Of a stretch of DNA of 64,000 nt, positions 26,011 to 44,200 are shown in pieces; positions within the stretch are counted from its first letter, which is position 1, and each line of letters opens with the position of its first letter. Origin of the DNA: Scleropages formosus (taxonomy: Eukaryota > Chordata > Actinopteri > Osteoglossiformes > Osteoglossidae). A program made the position numbers and the translations under genes. The notes beneath the pieces are model-generated. The model ran no database searches and was not told where the DNA came from. It worked only from the letters and a program-made list of their open reading frames with translations. The DNA lies in NCBI RefSeq assembly GCF_900964775.1, contig NC_041815.1, forward strand, positions 20,671,779 through 20,735,778, written 5' to 3'.

Positions 26011-28070
26011 AAAAAAAAATAGTGACTCATATCTGGGCTCAGTGTGTGGTTTGTTGGGTGTCAGCATGTCTCTGTCATGGTGGACCGTAGACAGACTTGG
26101 ACCTGGCTGAGATCCGGCCACCACACATGCTCTTCCCTAATGACCCCTTACTAAGTTCAAAATGCAGATAACTGACAAGACTCTAAGAGAATGTACATCA
26201 AAAGCATGCATAGATGTGGTGGTCATGGTAACCTCACCTCGAAAAGAGTGCAAAATAGGTAATGTAACTGTAGCCAGTACCACCTGCCAGTGGACTGAAT
26301 GGTTGAGTGGCGTGAATCCATTTCCAAGTTTTTTCCATTAACGGAAGAATGGAATGGAATGGAAGAACAGTAGTCGCCATAATTGTAATCGTTATGATCA
26401 AGACATGACAAAGTGAATTGCACCCTGCTGTTCTTGGAACTTTGGAAGTCATTTCTGGAGATTTGGGTTCAGAGATCTTCTGGTACTGATATTAAGCAGA
26501 GACAAGAAGTGACCTCACTTTCAACGGCATAACCATAATGGCATAACTCCTACAGTTGCGTAACAATGAAGAACAGCATCAAGCAGCATGCTGTCCTTCA
26601 TTTACTGAGCGCGTCTCGGCTCTCCGACTCTAAAAGACGGCCTGTGTAAACTGTGGTGATAGGAGGCAACGTCTCCCCAAAAATACCTGTGTACTAAATA
26701 AACACAAAGACACTATATTTGTACAGTTAGATAGGTAGTTTATATTCCTATACAGAATCTATTTTTCTGAACCGTGTGTGAAGATGGAGTGTGGCTGATG
26801 GAGCATGGTCTGTGATGTGAGTCATATGACGGAGAAATGGTGATTCAGTGCAGTCTATACTGAAGCTGACTTTAAAACCTTCACTATGCTAAACCCCCAC
26901 CCCCGGTGCATTCCTTTCATTCAGCTGTATAAACCTCTCTTCTGCATTGTGTTTATCACAACTAATTACCCACCCCACGCGTGTGCACAAACATTGCTCC
27001 ATGAACTAACTGGAATTTACCCTCTCTCTCAGGACCCCTGCCAGCTACTCCCTTGTAAGTTCTGTACTGGTTATACCTATTTATTGCTCATGTGTACCCT
27101 CACCATATTGGCTATTGATGACTGGGAAAGATGGAGGGAGGGGAGTGTTTATAGTCTGCCTCTGCCGTCGTGTTGTTTTTGTCTGAGACTTTTTCAGAAT
27201 AATATCTGGAAACACATGGAGATGGCCAGACTTCTCTATGATCCCCTTCCCTGCCACCAGTACTTGTGACTTGCTTTTAAATTCAAGGCGCTATCATTTT
27301 AGTCCTCATATTTGTACTGTACTGCTGTCAGAGAACAGTATCAACTGGAATCTTGTCACGGGTGAAATAACCATCTTAACATTTTTAATATATTGTTTGT
27401 GAAGTACAAAGACTATGGATCAAAACACTACAACAGGCTGTGATGCAAGATATCTGCGCCATTATTGTCTTAAGTTTGTGTTTGGTTTTATTTTTATGTA
27501 TTTCTTTTTTTTATTTGAACGCAAAGATATTGTTTATAAAACATCAACGTATCATACATTGATGTTACACATGCAAAACGGAGTGGATTTTAATTGTAAT
27601 TTCTATTGTGTAATATTTTGATAATTTATTGTTTAACCACATTGGCCACGTTTAAAACTGGAGACAAAGTTGAAAGAGCAAAATATCAAGGGTACTTTTT
27701 TCTTTTGTAAGCTGTTTGATCTCAGATCTTTGTATAAAGTTGTATTTGTTTTTATTTTTTGTGGACGTTTTTCAGTTATTATAAATGTTGGGTGCTTTCT
27801 GCATGATGCAGAGCTCCATTTTTGCAGACGAAAACTGATGGTTGATCTTTGCGCCTTTGGGGATGTTTTAATGTGTACATTCAATAGTGTAAATTATGTT
27901 TTCTTTATAAGAAAAATATATTAAAATGTTTCCTTAAGTATGAATCTGTCTTATTTAAATGTTTTTATTATTCATTCAGCCTGTAACCTCTTTTTGTATG
28001 TTCTTCAATTTTCTTTTTTGAAAATTCTGGCTCTTCCTGAAGATGTGTGGGGAACACAAGAAAATAAATG

Positions 28071-30708
28071 TTTCCTATAGTTTCTTGGTTGGTAATATTT
28101 ATATCATTGTAAATGCATTGTGACATTTAGACATTACTGTACACATTGCACTTTGTTTCAATGGGATAAACAGTACAGAACATCTTTTGTCATTCTTGTT
28201 AAATACAAGAATGCCCGTTGTATAACAAAAATTGGTAAGAAATGAGGGGGAAAAATGTAATATAGTAGAAGTAAAAAATGTTTGTGAACATCCTCTCTCC
28301 TAGAGGATGAGTTGCTACTGCAACTACAGTTGATCAGTATGATGGCCACTGTTTTCTTCCTTCTCCCAGGGAGACAACGTGCATTCATTCTGAACTATTT
28401 GATGAGCATTCAGCTCAGGCTGGAATATTCAAGGTCACTGGTTTTGGGCTGAGTGTGCTTCAAACAGAACTCCAGTAAAAGTAAGGTGTCACACATGGAT
28501 CCTTGGTCACAAGGATGGGTTGTGGGTCCTTTTCTCTCACCCTGTGGGTAGCAGTCGAATGAAAGTGGGGCATAAATGCAACTCCACACTTTATCTGATG
28601 TTTTTCTCCAAAGCAACTTACAATTATTTACCCATTTATACAGCTGACTATTTTTGTTAGAGAAATTTAGGATAAGCACCTTGCTCAAGGCCCCAATACT
28701 CTTTAATATCTCAAGGCTGAATGTGGGAGTATCTGTGTGCTCTCCTGGTGAAGGTTTCCTGCTTCAAGGGTACTACAGCTGGAGAGCAGCAAGCTTTGGA
28801 TCTAAAGACAGCAGCTCTAACCATTATTGTACCAGCTGCCTGAATAAGTTAGTTTAACCACATAACGAATAGTTGTGGTATAAAGGTACACAGTATACTA
28901 TCTTGCAATTTGACAATTACATTATCGACTGAAAACTGTCACCACTGGATCGGCGCGGAACGCTGAGCATTCTCTGATTGGATGTTCTGATTCTGAAGTG
29001 TGATATGATTGGTCCAAACTTTGCCATGGTGATACCGTCAACATTCGCTGCTCGCTACAGTAAGGCCATTCTAATAATTAATGAACGTGGAGGTTTGCGT
29101 TCGCGTTCTCCCCTGAAGAAAAAAATACTACTGCTGGGTTTCACATTTGACCTGATGTAGGATAGTCTTGAGTTCTACTCTCTATGATCTCAAAGCAGTA
29201 AAATTATTCAAATTGATGAGTATGTATGGCAGGTTGTCTGTGTGTATCTCTGAAATATTAATTCTGTGTCAGTTATTTGGTTTTCCGGAACGCATCTTTG
29301 ACATCACATAAGCTAGCCGAAAAGACTTGTCTGCATAATTTTTTGATACACTAATGGCTGAACAATTTAGACTACACAGAGAATAATCTACATTTCTCTC
29401 CTGATTTTTCCGCTGCATAAACTTACATCTGAAATACATTACGACTATACACATCTTGACTTTTACTTCAGTTATGCAGCAACTAGTATGTACACTGAAA
29501 AAGGTACATTTGACAAATTGTGCTTCGAAAATCGCGTGGCTGCACCTGCCTGTGTTCTGTTGGTGAAATGCATTTTGTTTATTTTGAGTGAACGCTGCTT
29601 TGAAGAAAAGTGCCCGCTAAACGAGTAAAGGTAAATGAAATGACACGTCAGTTTCATTTGGATGCTGCCTGTCCCTTTAAGGACGTCATCTGTCTGAGAA
29701 AACGGAAGTTGATGCCACATTGGACGCGCGCAGAACCGGATTTTGGAGGCGATGTTTCTCCTGTGTCTCTTGACTAGTAAACGTGCTACATAGACGTATT
29801 GCTACGAGACACTCTTGTAAACCATCACTACAGTCAGCGGACGCTGAATGCAGTGATGTAGTTAGTGTTCGATATATGCCGAACTTCATAAATCACAACA
29901 GTAACTCTCGGCGGTGTCATTCTCTGACATGCATGGCCATGATGGCATGCAGCACAGGCGGCCAAGGATGAATGATTATATTTGGTTTGCTTCTCAGTTA
30001 GCTAATCATCCATGCCTGTGTGTCATAGTTAGTTAATGTTTCTGTAAAGCTTGGCACGTACTTCCTCCTCGACAGTTTTAACGTCTGGCCTGAAGCGACA
30101 TGAGTTGAGTGTGCCTGCACATTCCGCACGTTTAACGGGCGTGTGTGAAGCCTCGCGCGCACTAAATTACCCCGCAGAGAGAGTGGTGTAATTCTTATTA
30201 CGCTTTGTTTGTTGTAACTAGCCGGGACGGGAGTTATGACCGAACTCTGGACTGCTGGTGGTGGGCACTGCACTCAGCTGCACTGTCGTCGATACGGATA
30301 CGCACACGGGTTGTACAAGCGAGTTACGTCCGCGGCTATTATGTTATGTCGATAAACGAACGTGCTTGTTTGCTAGTACCGGGAGAGTTCGCGTAGCTCC
30401 AGGTGGACCGCTTCCCATACTGGAACGGACGAGCAGGACGAGGAGCTCAGTGCTGTGTGTGTGGCGTCATAAGAGTGTATTCACGGGGGACTGGGCGTTT
30501 TAACAGAGCCACTGCCGCAGCGCACAATAACAGTAACGAAACTCCAAATATGACGCAAAGTCGGCTCTGCGACACTTTCTCACTGACGACGTGTCTTTTT
30601 CGTACGTGAAAATGCTGGCGGTCGACACCCTCCCTGAGAGGGGCGGCCTCTGAGTCTGACGACGAGCCGCTCGGACGCTCGACGCCCCGTGCAATTTCAC
30701 TCAGTAAT
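28071..30708. other. Intergenic region sipa1l3-qpctl
   Basis: Apart from the SINE at 28.6 kb and a short SINE tail at about 29,590-29,637, no gene is seen. Two promoter-like patches stand out. One at 28,940-29,020 has two ATTGG (inverted CCAAT) boxes. One at 29,680-29,760 has a CRE-like ACGTCAT and an ETS-like CGGAAG. CpG density rises sharply from about 30,100 into qpctl exon 1, consistent with the qpctl promoter. Assigning these patches to a gene is inference. Confidence 0.45.
28594..28842 (-). repeat. tRNA-derived SINE with internal extra sequence
   Basis: Reverse-complement blocks TTTCTCCAAAGCAACTTACA, TTACCCATTTATACAGCTGA and CACCTTGCTCAAGG, later GGTACTACAGCTGGAG and GCAGCTCTAACCATTATTGT. 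About 75 bases not typical of the family sit between the two halves (about 28,690-28,765). Confidence 0.7.
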
Positions 30709-35871
<5,163 letters not shown>

Positions 35872-37906
35872 AGGATCCTTGGCCCAAACCGACACTCACT
35901 GCAGCCATGGCCTAAGCTCAGGTTGTTCCTTGTTGTGTATAATCTACCTTACAGGGCTAGGAGTCACCTCAGCCTCATTCAGTGTGCTTTATCCTATGCA
36001 GGTTTTCTGGGGATCCCCAGATTGAACACCTTTATGGGGCATGACGCATTTGTGTCTTCTGTAACTGGACAAGGATGTGGCCTGGATACCTGGATTAATA
36101 CCTGGATCTTTGCCACACTTCTCTGTCCTCCTAGCAGCAGTATCCTGAGTTGGAATCATGTCTCCTCCTTGTCCCACATCACCCCATGCATTACTGTACA
36201 CAATGGCAGCTCATTTTTCTGTCCAAGGGCTGAGGGTACTGCTTCTGGCTTCTTACTAGCAGAGGCTCATATGTGAAACGAGAGCAACGCTTGTAGCACC
36301 ACGTGGATTTTTTTTATTATTATAACATCAAAAATCAACACTCAGACTTATGGAAGTTCTGCTGTTCCCAAGCCAGGGCTATCTTTTGCTTGCTACTTTT
36401 TATAGTAGTAAACAAAGTAACATTGCACTTATAATATTGAGCCAACCTTTAAGTTTATTCAAGCAGTTCAATTATCATTATGATAGTTAATCGTACAGGG
36501 GTAAGGAAACCAAATAAGTGTATCTGAATGATCTATTTTTCCAGAACACCTGTGGAATGTCTTGAAGCACATTGTCCTTCTAGTGTTGCGTTAGAACAAA
36601 CGTGAAACCATTATGGTTTTGTGTACTTTTGCTGAGATGTACATCACTTTGGACAAAAGCGTTTGCTGAATGAATAAATGTAAATGTATGATGAGATGAT
36701 GTATTGCAATATTACTGTTATTTTGAAAAGGCAGATGAACCCCAACAAAGTCACAGTTGACAAAAAAAAAAAAAAAATTATTATAGTCCTGATTAGGCTT
36801 CCTTCAGGATTTGCTGTGAAAGACTGTGGACTTAACCTTGGGTCATGAGTAAATGAGCAGCTGTGGTTTAGAGTATAAGCGTAGCAAGAGCTGGGGCCAA
36901 AAATACACATGCGACTTCATGCTTTTAATTCTCATATATACAATACAGTACTCTGAATTCTAGATTTGAATGGCAAAAATTACTTTTGTAAACAAGGATA
37001 CATTTTCAGGCAGGCTGTGAAGTTATTTTTGACAGTAAACGCATCTTTATAACGTGCAATTGAGCACTGAAACAAAAGGGGAGATCAGAAAGCCTGTGCT
37101 GCTCTGGTCAGGGTGGAGGAAGTACCAGTTAAAGGGCAGAGTATCTTATGAAACTGCCTTTTGGTCACAAACCCCTCACAGATGGGATTAACACTTTTAG
37201 GAAGTGTTAGGGTTGTGTTTCAGGCTACAAGCACACAGGAGGAGCAGTAATTAAAATGTACCCATAAATATAGTAATGCATATGGACTGTTCATATTTAC
37301 TGTACAACACCTTTGCTAAAATTTGATGCTTTAAGTCAACTGTACTTCTGAAAGGCTGAATCCAGGAGACTTTTGTTCTGGGTGGCCAGTTAAGTCTCCG
37401 TTCCTGGTGTTGTAGAGAGAGCTGGAAAACAGCCCTTCAGAACCGTGAGGCCTTGGGTTTGCAAACCCCCTGCAGAGACATAGTGCTAACAGACTTATTG
37501 TATGCAAATAGGGAATGTTCCAGCTGTTTTTTTTCCTTAAATAAATAGTCAGTCCCATTTTACTTTATTAATGGTTTTTGTGTGTGTTTCTAGCTCTTGC
37601 GGGTCAAACATGTCTTTGGATCGTGTCAGGCAGAAAAAAAGCTCTCTGACTCTCCCACATCCCTCATAGTCATTGTACATTTACCAGACCGAATGGGTGT
37701 ATTTTTGATGATTAGAATGTTGGTGCACCTCCCAAGTGCAATGTTCACTATTTAAAAAGTGGTTACGGGATATTGAATGATATCGGAACAGGCGTGGCTG
37801 CAGGTTTGGCGCAGCATTTCAGAGGAATACCGTTCCTAATTGTGCCTTTGTCCAGCAGAAGTCAGCAGTGCCAGTCCAACCAATGGGGCTCTTCAGCAGG
37901 ACTTAC
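35872..37906. other. Convergent 3' region between qpctl and the SIX1/2-class gene
   Basis: No coding content is recognised. The first plus-strand AATAAA after the qpctl stop is at 36673-36678, inside a SINE tail (36,637-36,688); another is at 37540-37545. On the minus strand AATAAA (read as TTTATT) lies at 37564-37569, some 340 bases past the stop of the SIX gene. The two genes probably end tail to tail here. Confidence 0.5.
36637..36688 (+). repeat. SINE 3' tail fragment carrying AATAAA
   Basis: Only the terminal block is present (TTTGGACAAAAGCGTTTGCT then GAATGAATAAATGTAAATG). It supplies the first canonical polyadenylation hexamer downstream of qpctl. Confidence 0.7.
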
Positions 37907-40086
37907 TCAGGCCCTCCACCATGGGGTGTCTGCAGGCCGGGGCCATCCCTGACAGTCGCTGGGGGCTGAGGAGCGGAGGCGGGGGTCGGGGTGGGCAGGC
38001 ACACACTGGTATAGGGTGCTGGGGCTCGGCGCGGTGGAAAGGTCTTCGTCAGAGCTGGCGTATGCAGACCCTGCCGTTCTGGTGGCAGACGGGAGCAGTG
38101 GGGCCCCGGGACCCCCCTCCTCCCTGACAGAGAGTCAGTGTCAATGAGTCACACTGGACTGGCTTCAACTCCAAAGCAAGTGACATTGAGAAAGCTGAGC
38201 AGCCCGACTAGGAAGAGGCTCCTCCAGCAGAGGACGCTATTGGTCCAGCTCAGACATGTTACTGTACTGTACTGTACAGGACAAGGTGAACAGGAGACGA
38301 CACCCAAACTGAATACAGCTGAGTTAAAATAGGGCAGTTAAAATTAGCTGAAAAGAAATGATAAATCAAAGAAGGCTTGAAATCTGAAGTCACTCAGAGC
38401 AGCTAAAGATGAAAGTCCTGAATGTCACACTTGTCCATGGCATACCTGTCCCGGCAGTGAGCAGCCCGGTCCCTCTGCCGCCGGTTCTTGAACCAGTTGC
38501 TGACCTGCGTTGTGGTGAGGCCTGTGGCAGCAGCGAGGTCCCGCTTCTCCCGGGGCGTTGGGTACGGTTTGCGGCAGTACCATGCTCTGAGCACGCTGCG
38601 AGACTTCTCCTGCACGTGCACACACAGGTATCAGCTGACAGGACAGTACACTGGTCTCCCAAAGCCACACGTGTGTGTAGAACAGCGTTTGAAACAAATC
38701 CTGCAAACCACAGGGATGTTTAGACAACATTTGCCATTCTTAGGAGGGCAGCACAGCAGGTAGCACTGGTGCCTCACAGCTCCTAGGCTGTGGGGTTCAA
38801 ATATGGTTGTGTGGGCTAGTAACGCTACATAGTATCCATTGTAAGAGGCTTCGGAGAAAAGCATCTGCTAAGTGAATAAATGTAAATGTAATGTTCATGT
38901 GGGTTTTCGCTGGATGCTCTGGTTTCCTCACATTTCAGATGTGGTTCAGGTGAATTAGTGACTCTAAACTGCCCTAGTGTGTTGAGTAACCACAAAGTTC
39001 CCATGCTTGAGGAGTTTGTCAGTTATGTTTTACGCTTCGTTTATTTCGTGGAAGCTGATGTCCAGAAGAACACAGGCAAAGGTTAAGGTGTGTGTGTGGA
39101 GAATGGAGGGATCACACACACACAGTTTCTAACAAAATGTAATTAACATGCATAGGGACTTTGTGGCCACCAAGGATATGTGTGTAGTTGCCCTGTGGTG
39201 AACTGGCATCCCGCCCATGGTGTGCACTGCCTCGCACCCTGTGCTTCTGGGTGAGGGAGAGGCTCTGGACCACTGCAGCTCTGAATAGAACATGTGGTTA
39301 TTTATAACAGATGAATACAATTTAATTTCTTTGGAATGACCAGCCAGTTTTTGTCATCTTTTTGATGTCCTACAGATGCAATATGTTGCAAAATATGTTT
39401 TGAATGATCCTCAAACAGCAGCTGGTTTAGTTACTTTTAGCCGATGCATTTTTCCAAAGTAACAACGTTTTACTCGTTTATCCATGTTTTATTGGAGCAG
39501 CTCAGGATGAGTACCTTGCTCAAGAGTATGACAGCAGGAGGTGGGATTCAAAGCTGAGTTCCTCAAGTGTAAGGTAGCAGCTCTAACCACCACACCACCT
39601 GCTGCCCCTGTACTGTTTCACAGCGGTTAGTGGCCAGAATGAAATCAGGCAGCACATCAACGATAACAATGTGACTCGTAGAAAGCTTGAAACTCTTCCT
39701 ACCTTGAAGCAGTAGCTGGTCTCCTCTCCGTCCCAGATGGTGCGGGGCAGCGGGAACTTGCGGCGAACGCGGTACTTGCCCACGGCCCCCAGGGGGCGCC
39801 CCCGCTGGCGCTCAGCCTCAAGGTAGTGGGCACGCAGCCAGAGCTGCTGCAGGAGTGGGTGGCTGCGAGGGGAGAAGTGGAAGCCCTCCAACAGGCTGTA
39901 GAGTTCTGGGAAGCAGCCCTGGTGGAAGGCGACGGCCGCACGCGCCTTCAGGACGCTCTCCTGACCCTGCAGGGACGGCCACGTGGGCAGAGAGCGCAGG
40001 AAGGCGGAAAGTCGTTCCATGGCGCCACCCTGCAGGAGCACTTCACAGACGCACGCCACCTGTTCTGCTGAAAAGACTGATGCCAT
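37907..40086 (-). CDS. SIX1/2-class homeobox transcription factor, three exons
   Basis: DNA-binding regulator of the sine oculis family. Exons on the minus strand: 40086-39703 (SIX domain), 38609-38446 (most of the homeodomain), 38123-37907 (C-terminus). Phases join (0, then 2) to 765 nt, 254 aa. The SIX domain begins [13 protein letters not shown] and includes [20 protein letters not shown]. The homeodomain ends [20 protein letters not shown], with the TTTQ typical of SIX1/2 and not SIX4/5. Exon 3 encodes a Ser/Pro-rich tail with YASSDEDLS, like SIX1/2. ATG 40086 has a strong context (GCCATGG). The gene is shorter than SIX1 (about 284 aa), and an intron follows SYCFK at the edge of the homeodomain. 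Without the last splice the frame stops at 38403. Tail to tail with qpctl, same strand as six5. It may be what fish databases call six9; I am not sure of that name. Confidence 0.85.
38741..38950 (+). repeat. Rearranged SINE inside intron 1 of the SIX1/2-class gene
   Basis: Head GGCAGCACAGCAGGTAGCAC with a B-box-like GGGGTTCAAATATGG, then the shared tail GAGAAAAGCATCTGCTAAGT. After the tail comes GTGGGTTTTCGCTGGATGCT, a piece of body that normally precedes the tail. The order is therefore scrambled. Confidence 0.65.
39190..39300. repeat. Fragment of the same SINE family (GGACTGGCATCCCGTCC-like block)
   Basis: CCTGTGGTGAACTGGCATCC and CGCACCCTGTGCTTCTGG match a block seen at the 3' side of these fish SINEs. 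In intron 1 of the SIX1/2-class gene. Confidence 0.5.
39430..39607 (-). repeat. tRNA-derived SINE, minus strand
   Basis: Reverse-complement blocks TTTTAGCCGATGCATTTTTC, GTACCTTGCTCAAGAGTATG and GGTAGCAGCTCTAACCACCA. It lies 96 bases from the donor of exon 1 of the SIX1/2-class gene. Confidence 0.75.
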
Positions 40087-41295
40087 GGCGATGGAAGCGG
40101 TGGAAGGCACGCTGGTCCTTCAGGGGGCGAGCGACGAGGGGGCTGGGTGTACCGATTTTGCGTGTGCGGTCGAGGTCCCTTACAGCCAGGAAAGCGGGGC
40201 TGGCAGGTGGTCCTTAGTGAGCAGTAAGAACGCCAACCTCACGTCTGCAACCTACTAGATGATGGAATAGAAACACACAAGTGGGAGCCACAACTCTGAT
40301 GGTGTACGACACCTGTGGCTGCAGTTTGTCCATTTATATAAATCCAGCAGTCAAAAGCCTACAAGAAAGCATACAAATGTGACCCTAGATAGGCTTGTCT
40401 AATTGGCAGTTAGAAGATCAGTAAGAGGATAAGGAATCCAACCTGCACCCTCTCACAAGTCCAGCTCCGTTCCAGTGTCGTGGATCAGAATAACCCAAAG
40501 CACAGCAGAACCTCCTTTCCGTGAAGGAAAAACCCCACACACCTCAGCCGGGGATGATTGACTGTATTTTGCAGACCTATCACCACTGTTTCCTTAGAAC
40601 TGCTGAGAAAAATCCAGAATCTAATGATGCGAAAATAAAAGCAGATAAACTGAAAATACTGGGGTTACGAGGAATGAAAAACCGCAGTGAGAAGAGTTGT
40701 CCTTTTAAGCGAGGGCTGTGAATGTCTTACGCTCCCTGTCCCAGTGTGTGCACGCTTGTGTTTGTCAGGTGCTGGTGAGACTGTATATAGACGCTTTCAG
40801 GATTAGGGATCTGCCCCCCAGTTCCTCCCAGGTATTACAGAACATACAGGTAACCTGAGACCATGGGGGTTAAAGCAACACACATGTAACGACACTCAAC
40901 GGGCTAAATCGCTCCCTTGTGTGTGAGCATGGGCGCGTGCACACACAAAACTATGCATCATGAGGGAAGGACCCTTTGTGCTATTCATTTTGTCTATTTA
41001 AATGTGTATGTAAGCTTTCTCCCACTGCTCTCTCTCTTCACCCACACGGTCCCATAAGCACACCCAGGGGTCACTGAAAATATTGTCTCTGTTTCAGGAC
41101 TAACAATCCATTCAAAATGCATCAGTGTTATCCAAACACAGCACACATTTGAATGGGAATGCAATCTGATTTCCAAGTGAAATGGGGGTTGAAAGTGATC
41201 TGTGTGCGTGCACGCCCATGCACACACAGCTCAGTAATAGCAAATGACAAACATACACACCATAAATTTACAGCTTGTGGATTTGATTTAAAATG
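40087..41295. other. 5' flank of the SIX1/2-class gene
   Basis: No coding sequence is recognised. A moderately GC-rich part at 40,087-40,220 next to the start codon may be 5' UTR and promoter. The rest is A/T-rich with no repeat I can name. Confidence 0.4.
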
Positions 41296-44200
41296 TTTAT
41301 TACAATATCACAATTAAATGTTTATAAAAAATAATACCTTTGAGTACAAAATAAATGCATTCAGAAAGAATAGGATGCATTTCCATCCAAAAACTACATT
41401 TTTGTTTAAATACGATGATTAGTAAAAAAGTATCCACAATAAAAACTTTTATGAACATTTTTGTGGATACCTTTTGACTTACTCTCGTACATCCCTTTAC
41501 TAAAGCTTTGGTTGAAACAGCTCTGAATAAGTATCTGCAATGTAGAAGGAAGAGGGCACTGATCCAAGGAAATGACCAGCAAAACACGGACACACACACA
41601 CACACACACAGGTCTGGAGGAAGAGAAGGATATAAAACCAATCATTATGACAGTTAACAATAACATGCAGACACACTGTAACAGCGTTCCCTTGTATAGG
41701 AGGACAGCATCATACAGTAACAAGCGCACACACTCGCACAAGACACGGGAGCCCCCCCTCCACATATACTCCCCCTATAACAGTACAATAAAAAAAAACA
41801 TGAAAATACAGTTCACAGAAGATGATGCAAACCTTTGGTAAAGTAAATCCTACAAAAGTGGTACAGTCATCCTATTTAGAATATATGTACTGTACACATA
41901 CACCGATCAGCCAAAATATTAAAACCACCTGCCAAATAGTGCGCAGGTCCCCCTCATGCCACCAAAACAGCTCTGACCCATCAAGGCATAGACTCCACAC
42001 AACCTCTGAAGGTGTCCTGTGGTATCTGGCATCAAGAAGTCCTGTAAGTTGCGAGGTGGGACCTCCATGGATTGGATTTGTTTTTCCACTGCCATGAAGG
42101 GGTGTACGTGGTCTACGACAACCTTTAGGTAGGTGGTACATGTCAAAGTAACATGCACATAAATGCCAGGACCCAGGTTTCCCAGCAGAACATTGCCGAG
42201 AGCATAACATTGCCGAGAGCATCACACTGCCTCCACCGGCTTTCCTTCTTCTCATAGTGCATCCTGCTGCCATCCCTTTCCCAAGTAAAGGATGCAAACA
42301 CATCCAGCCATCCATATGATCTAAATGAAAACATGATTCATCAGACCAGGCCACCTTTTTCCATTGCTCCATGGTCCAGTTCTGATGCTCACGTGCCCAC
42401 TGTAGGTGCTTTCGATGGTGGACAGGGGTCAGCGTGGGCACTCGGACCGGTCTGCGGCAACGCAGCCCCATACACAGCAAGCTCCGATGCACTGTGTGTT
42501 CTGACACTTTTCTATTATGGCCAGCATTAAGGTTTTCAGCAATTTGTGCTACAGTAGCTCTTCTGTGGGATCAGACCAGACGGGCTAGCCTTCAATGAGC
42601 CTTAGGCATCCAGGAACCTGTTACCAGTTCACTGGTTGTGCTTCCATGGACCACATTTGGTAGGTACTGACCACTGCATACCGGGAACACCCCACAAGGC
42701 CTGCTGTTTTGGCGATGCTCTGACCCAGTCGCCTGGCCATCACAATTTGGCCCTTGTCAAAGTCACTCAGATCCATATGCTTGCCCATTTTTCCTGCTTC
42801 CAACACATCAAATTCAAGAACTCACTTTTCTCTTGATGCCTAATATATCCTAGCCCTTGACAGGTGCCATTGTAATGAGATAATCAGTATTGTTCACTTC
42901 ACCTGTCAGTGGTTTTAATGTTTGGGCTGATCGGTGTACATACTTTCATAAAAGAAATGCTTACTCGGAGTTAGTTTCAGCGAAAGAGAATGCATTTTCT
43001 CCCTAAATATCTGTTTTCCGTGCGTGAGGTCATCTGGAGGGATTGAATTTCTTCCCAAGTTGAGTCCAACTCAGAAAGACGGCATGGGCGGGTCAGAGCA
43101 TTTTGAGCTTTGTGCAAAAACAGTTTCCTAAGTATTTTTCTGTGCGTGTGCAACTTTGAGATTTCACAGAAAAATCAATTACACAAAAACACAGATGAGA
43201 CTAAAGGCAACTGAGTGAAGTACTACTCATCTAAAGGGAAAAGACAATCAACTGTTTCAAACTGATACTAGGCTAAAAACTGCTACCAACTTCTGCACTC
43301 TCCATCACACTCAAAATATAAATCAAATCAGATCCCAAAATAACATAGCTCGTATCTGAGATGGAGTCGCTTGCCATCGCGAAAACTAGAGCCGCGGCTT
43401 AAGTCTGAACATTTCCACTGTTTTGTAAAACAAATGTAGCACTTAAGTCCCACGTAACAGATCAGACATTGTCATGCTGTGACATGCAGGAGATCTGGAT
43501 AGACGAGGCTGAAGCAAAATCTGATTTAACTCCTTCAGCGCATGTACACCAGAAATCGGCACGCTTCAAAATTCAGTCAACTGCAGACACTTCTTCAAAA
43601 GTACTCCACGGAGAGCACCCTAGTAAAGAACAACATTGACAACAACTGCTGTAACTCTGTACAAGAGAGAGATTTTGTGTAATGTTGGTTGAGTGGAAAA
43701 CTCAACAAATACAAAGGACCTTCTGAACAGCCCTAATGGGGGCTTCCCAAAGTGTCAATGTCAAAACATTCACATATTTCATCTTTAAGAATATTGTCCC
43801 TAAGGAGAACCATCCTAACCACATTAAAAATGAGCATGGGTTATGGTTACAATTTAATGGGAAGAACTAGAACTGTCAATGTCCAAAAACCAATAAACCT
43901 GTGAAATAACCAGAGTGTATTACACAACACTAGTAAGATGCTACTGTGGCTTCATGGGAGAACAGTGAACATCAGGATTAAGCCATAGAAAAGTGAGCTC
44001 CGTTGCAATGGCGATACAAAAGTCCTTTGCATTATCAGAATTCCAATTCAATGGAATAAAGGTTTCACTAATGAAATGGACATTGCCGGTGTCACTTCTG
44101 AATTTAGCTCATGAGGGAAAAGCACCCTAATGAAACTCCCAGCATTCACTGTTCTTAAAGCACCATTAATGGAGTGTTTGTTCTTCAGCAAGAAGTAATA

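Larger units (their letters stand above)
24007..28070 (+). other. sipa1l3: Putative 3' UTR of sipa1l3
   Basis: About 4 kb with no convincing coding content follows the TAA at 24004-24006. AATAAA hexamers occur at 26697-26702 and 28063-28068. The A/T-rich stretch before the second looks like a distal transcript end. Two SINE copies in opposite orientation (25,511 and 25,862) and a C tract (about 25,831-25,847) lie inside. The extent is inferred from the signals; no transcript was available. Confidence 0.5.

Noticed and set aside
35923-36276. 117-codon frame downstream of qpctl
   Set aside because: Lies in the likely qpctl 3' UTR and shows no domain or compositional support.
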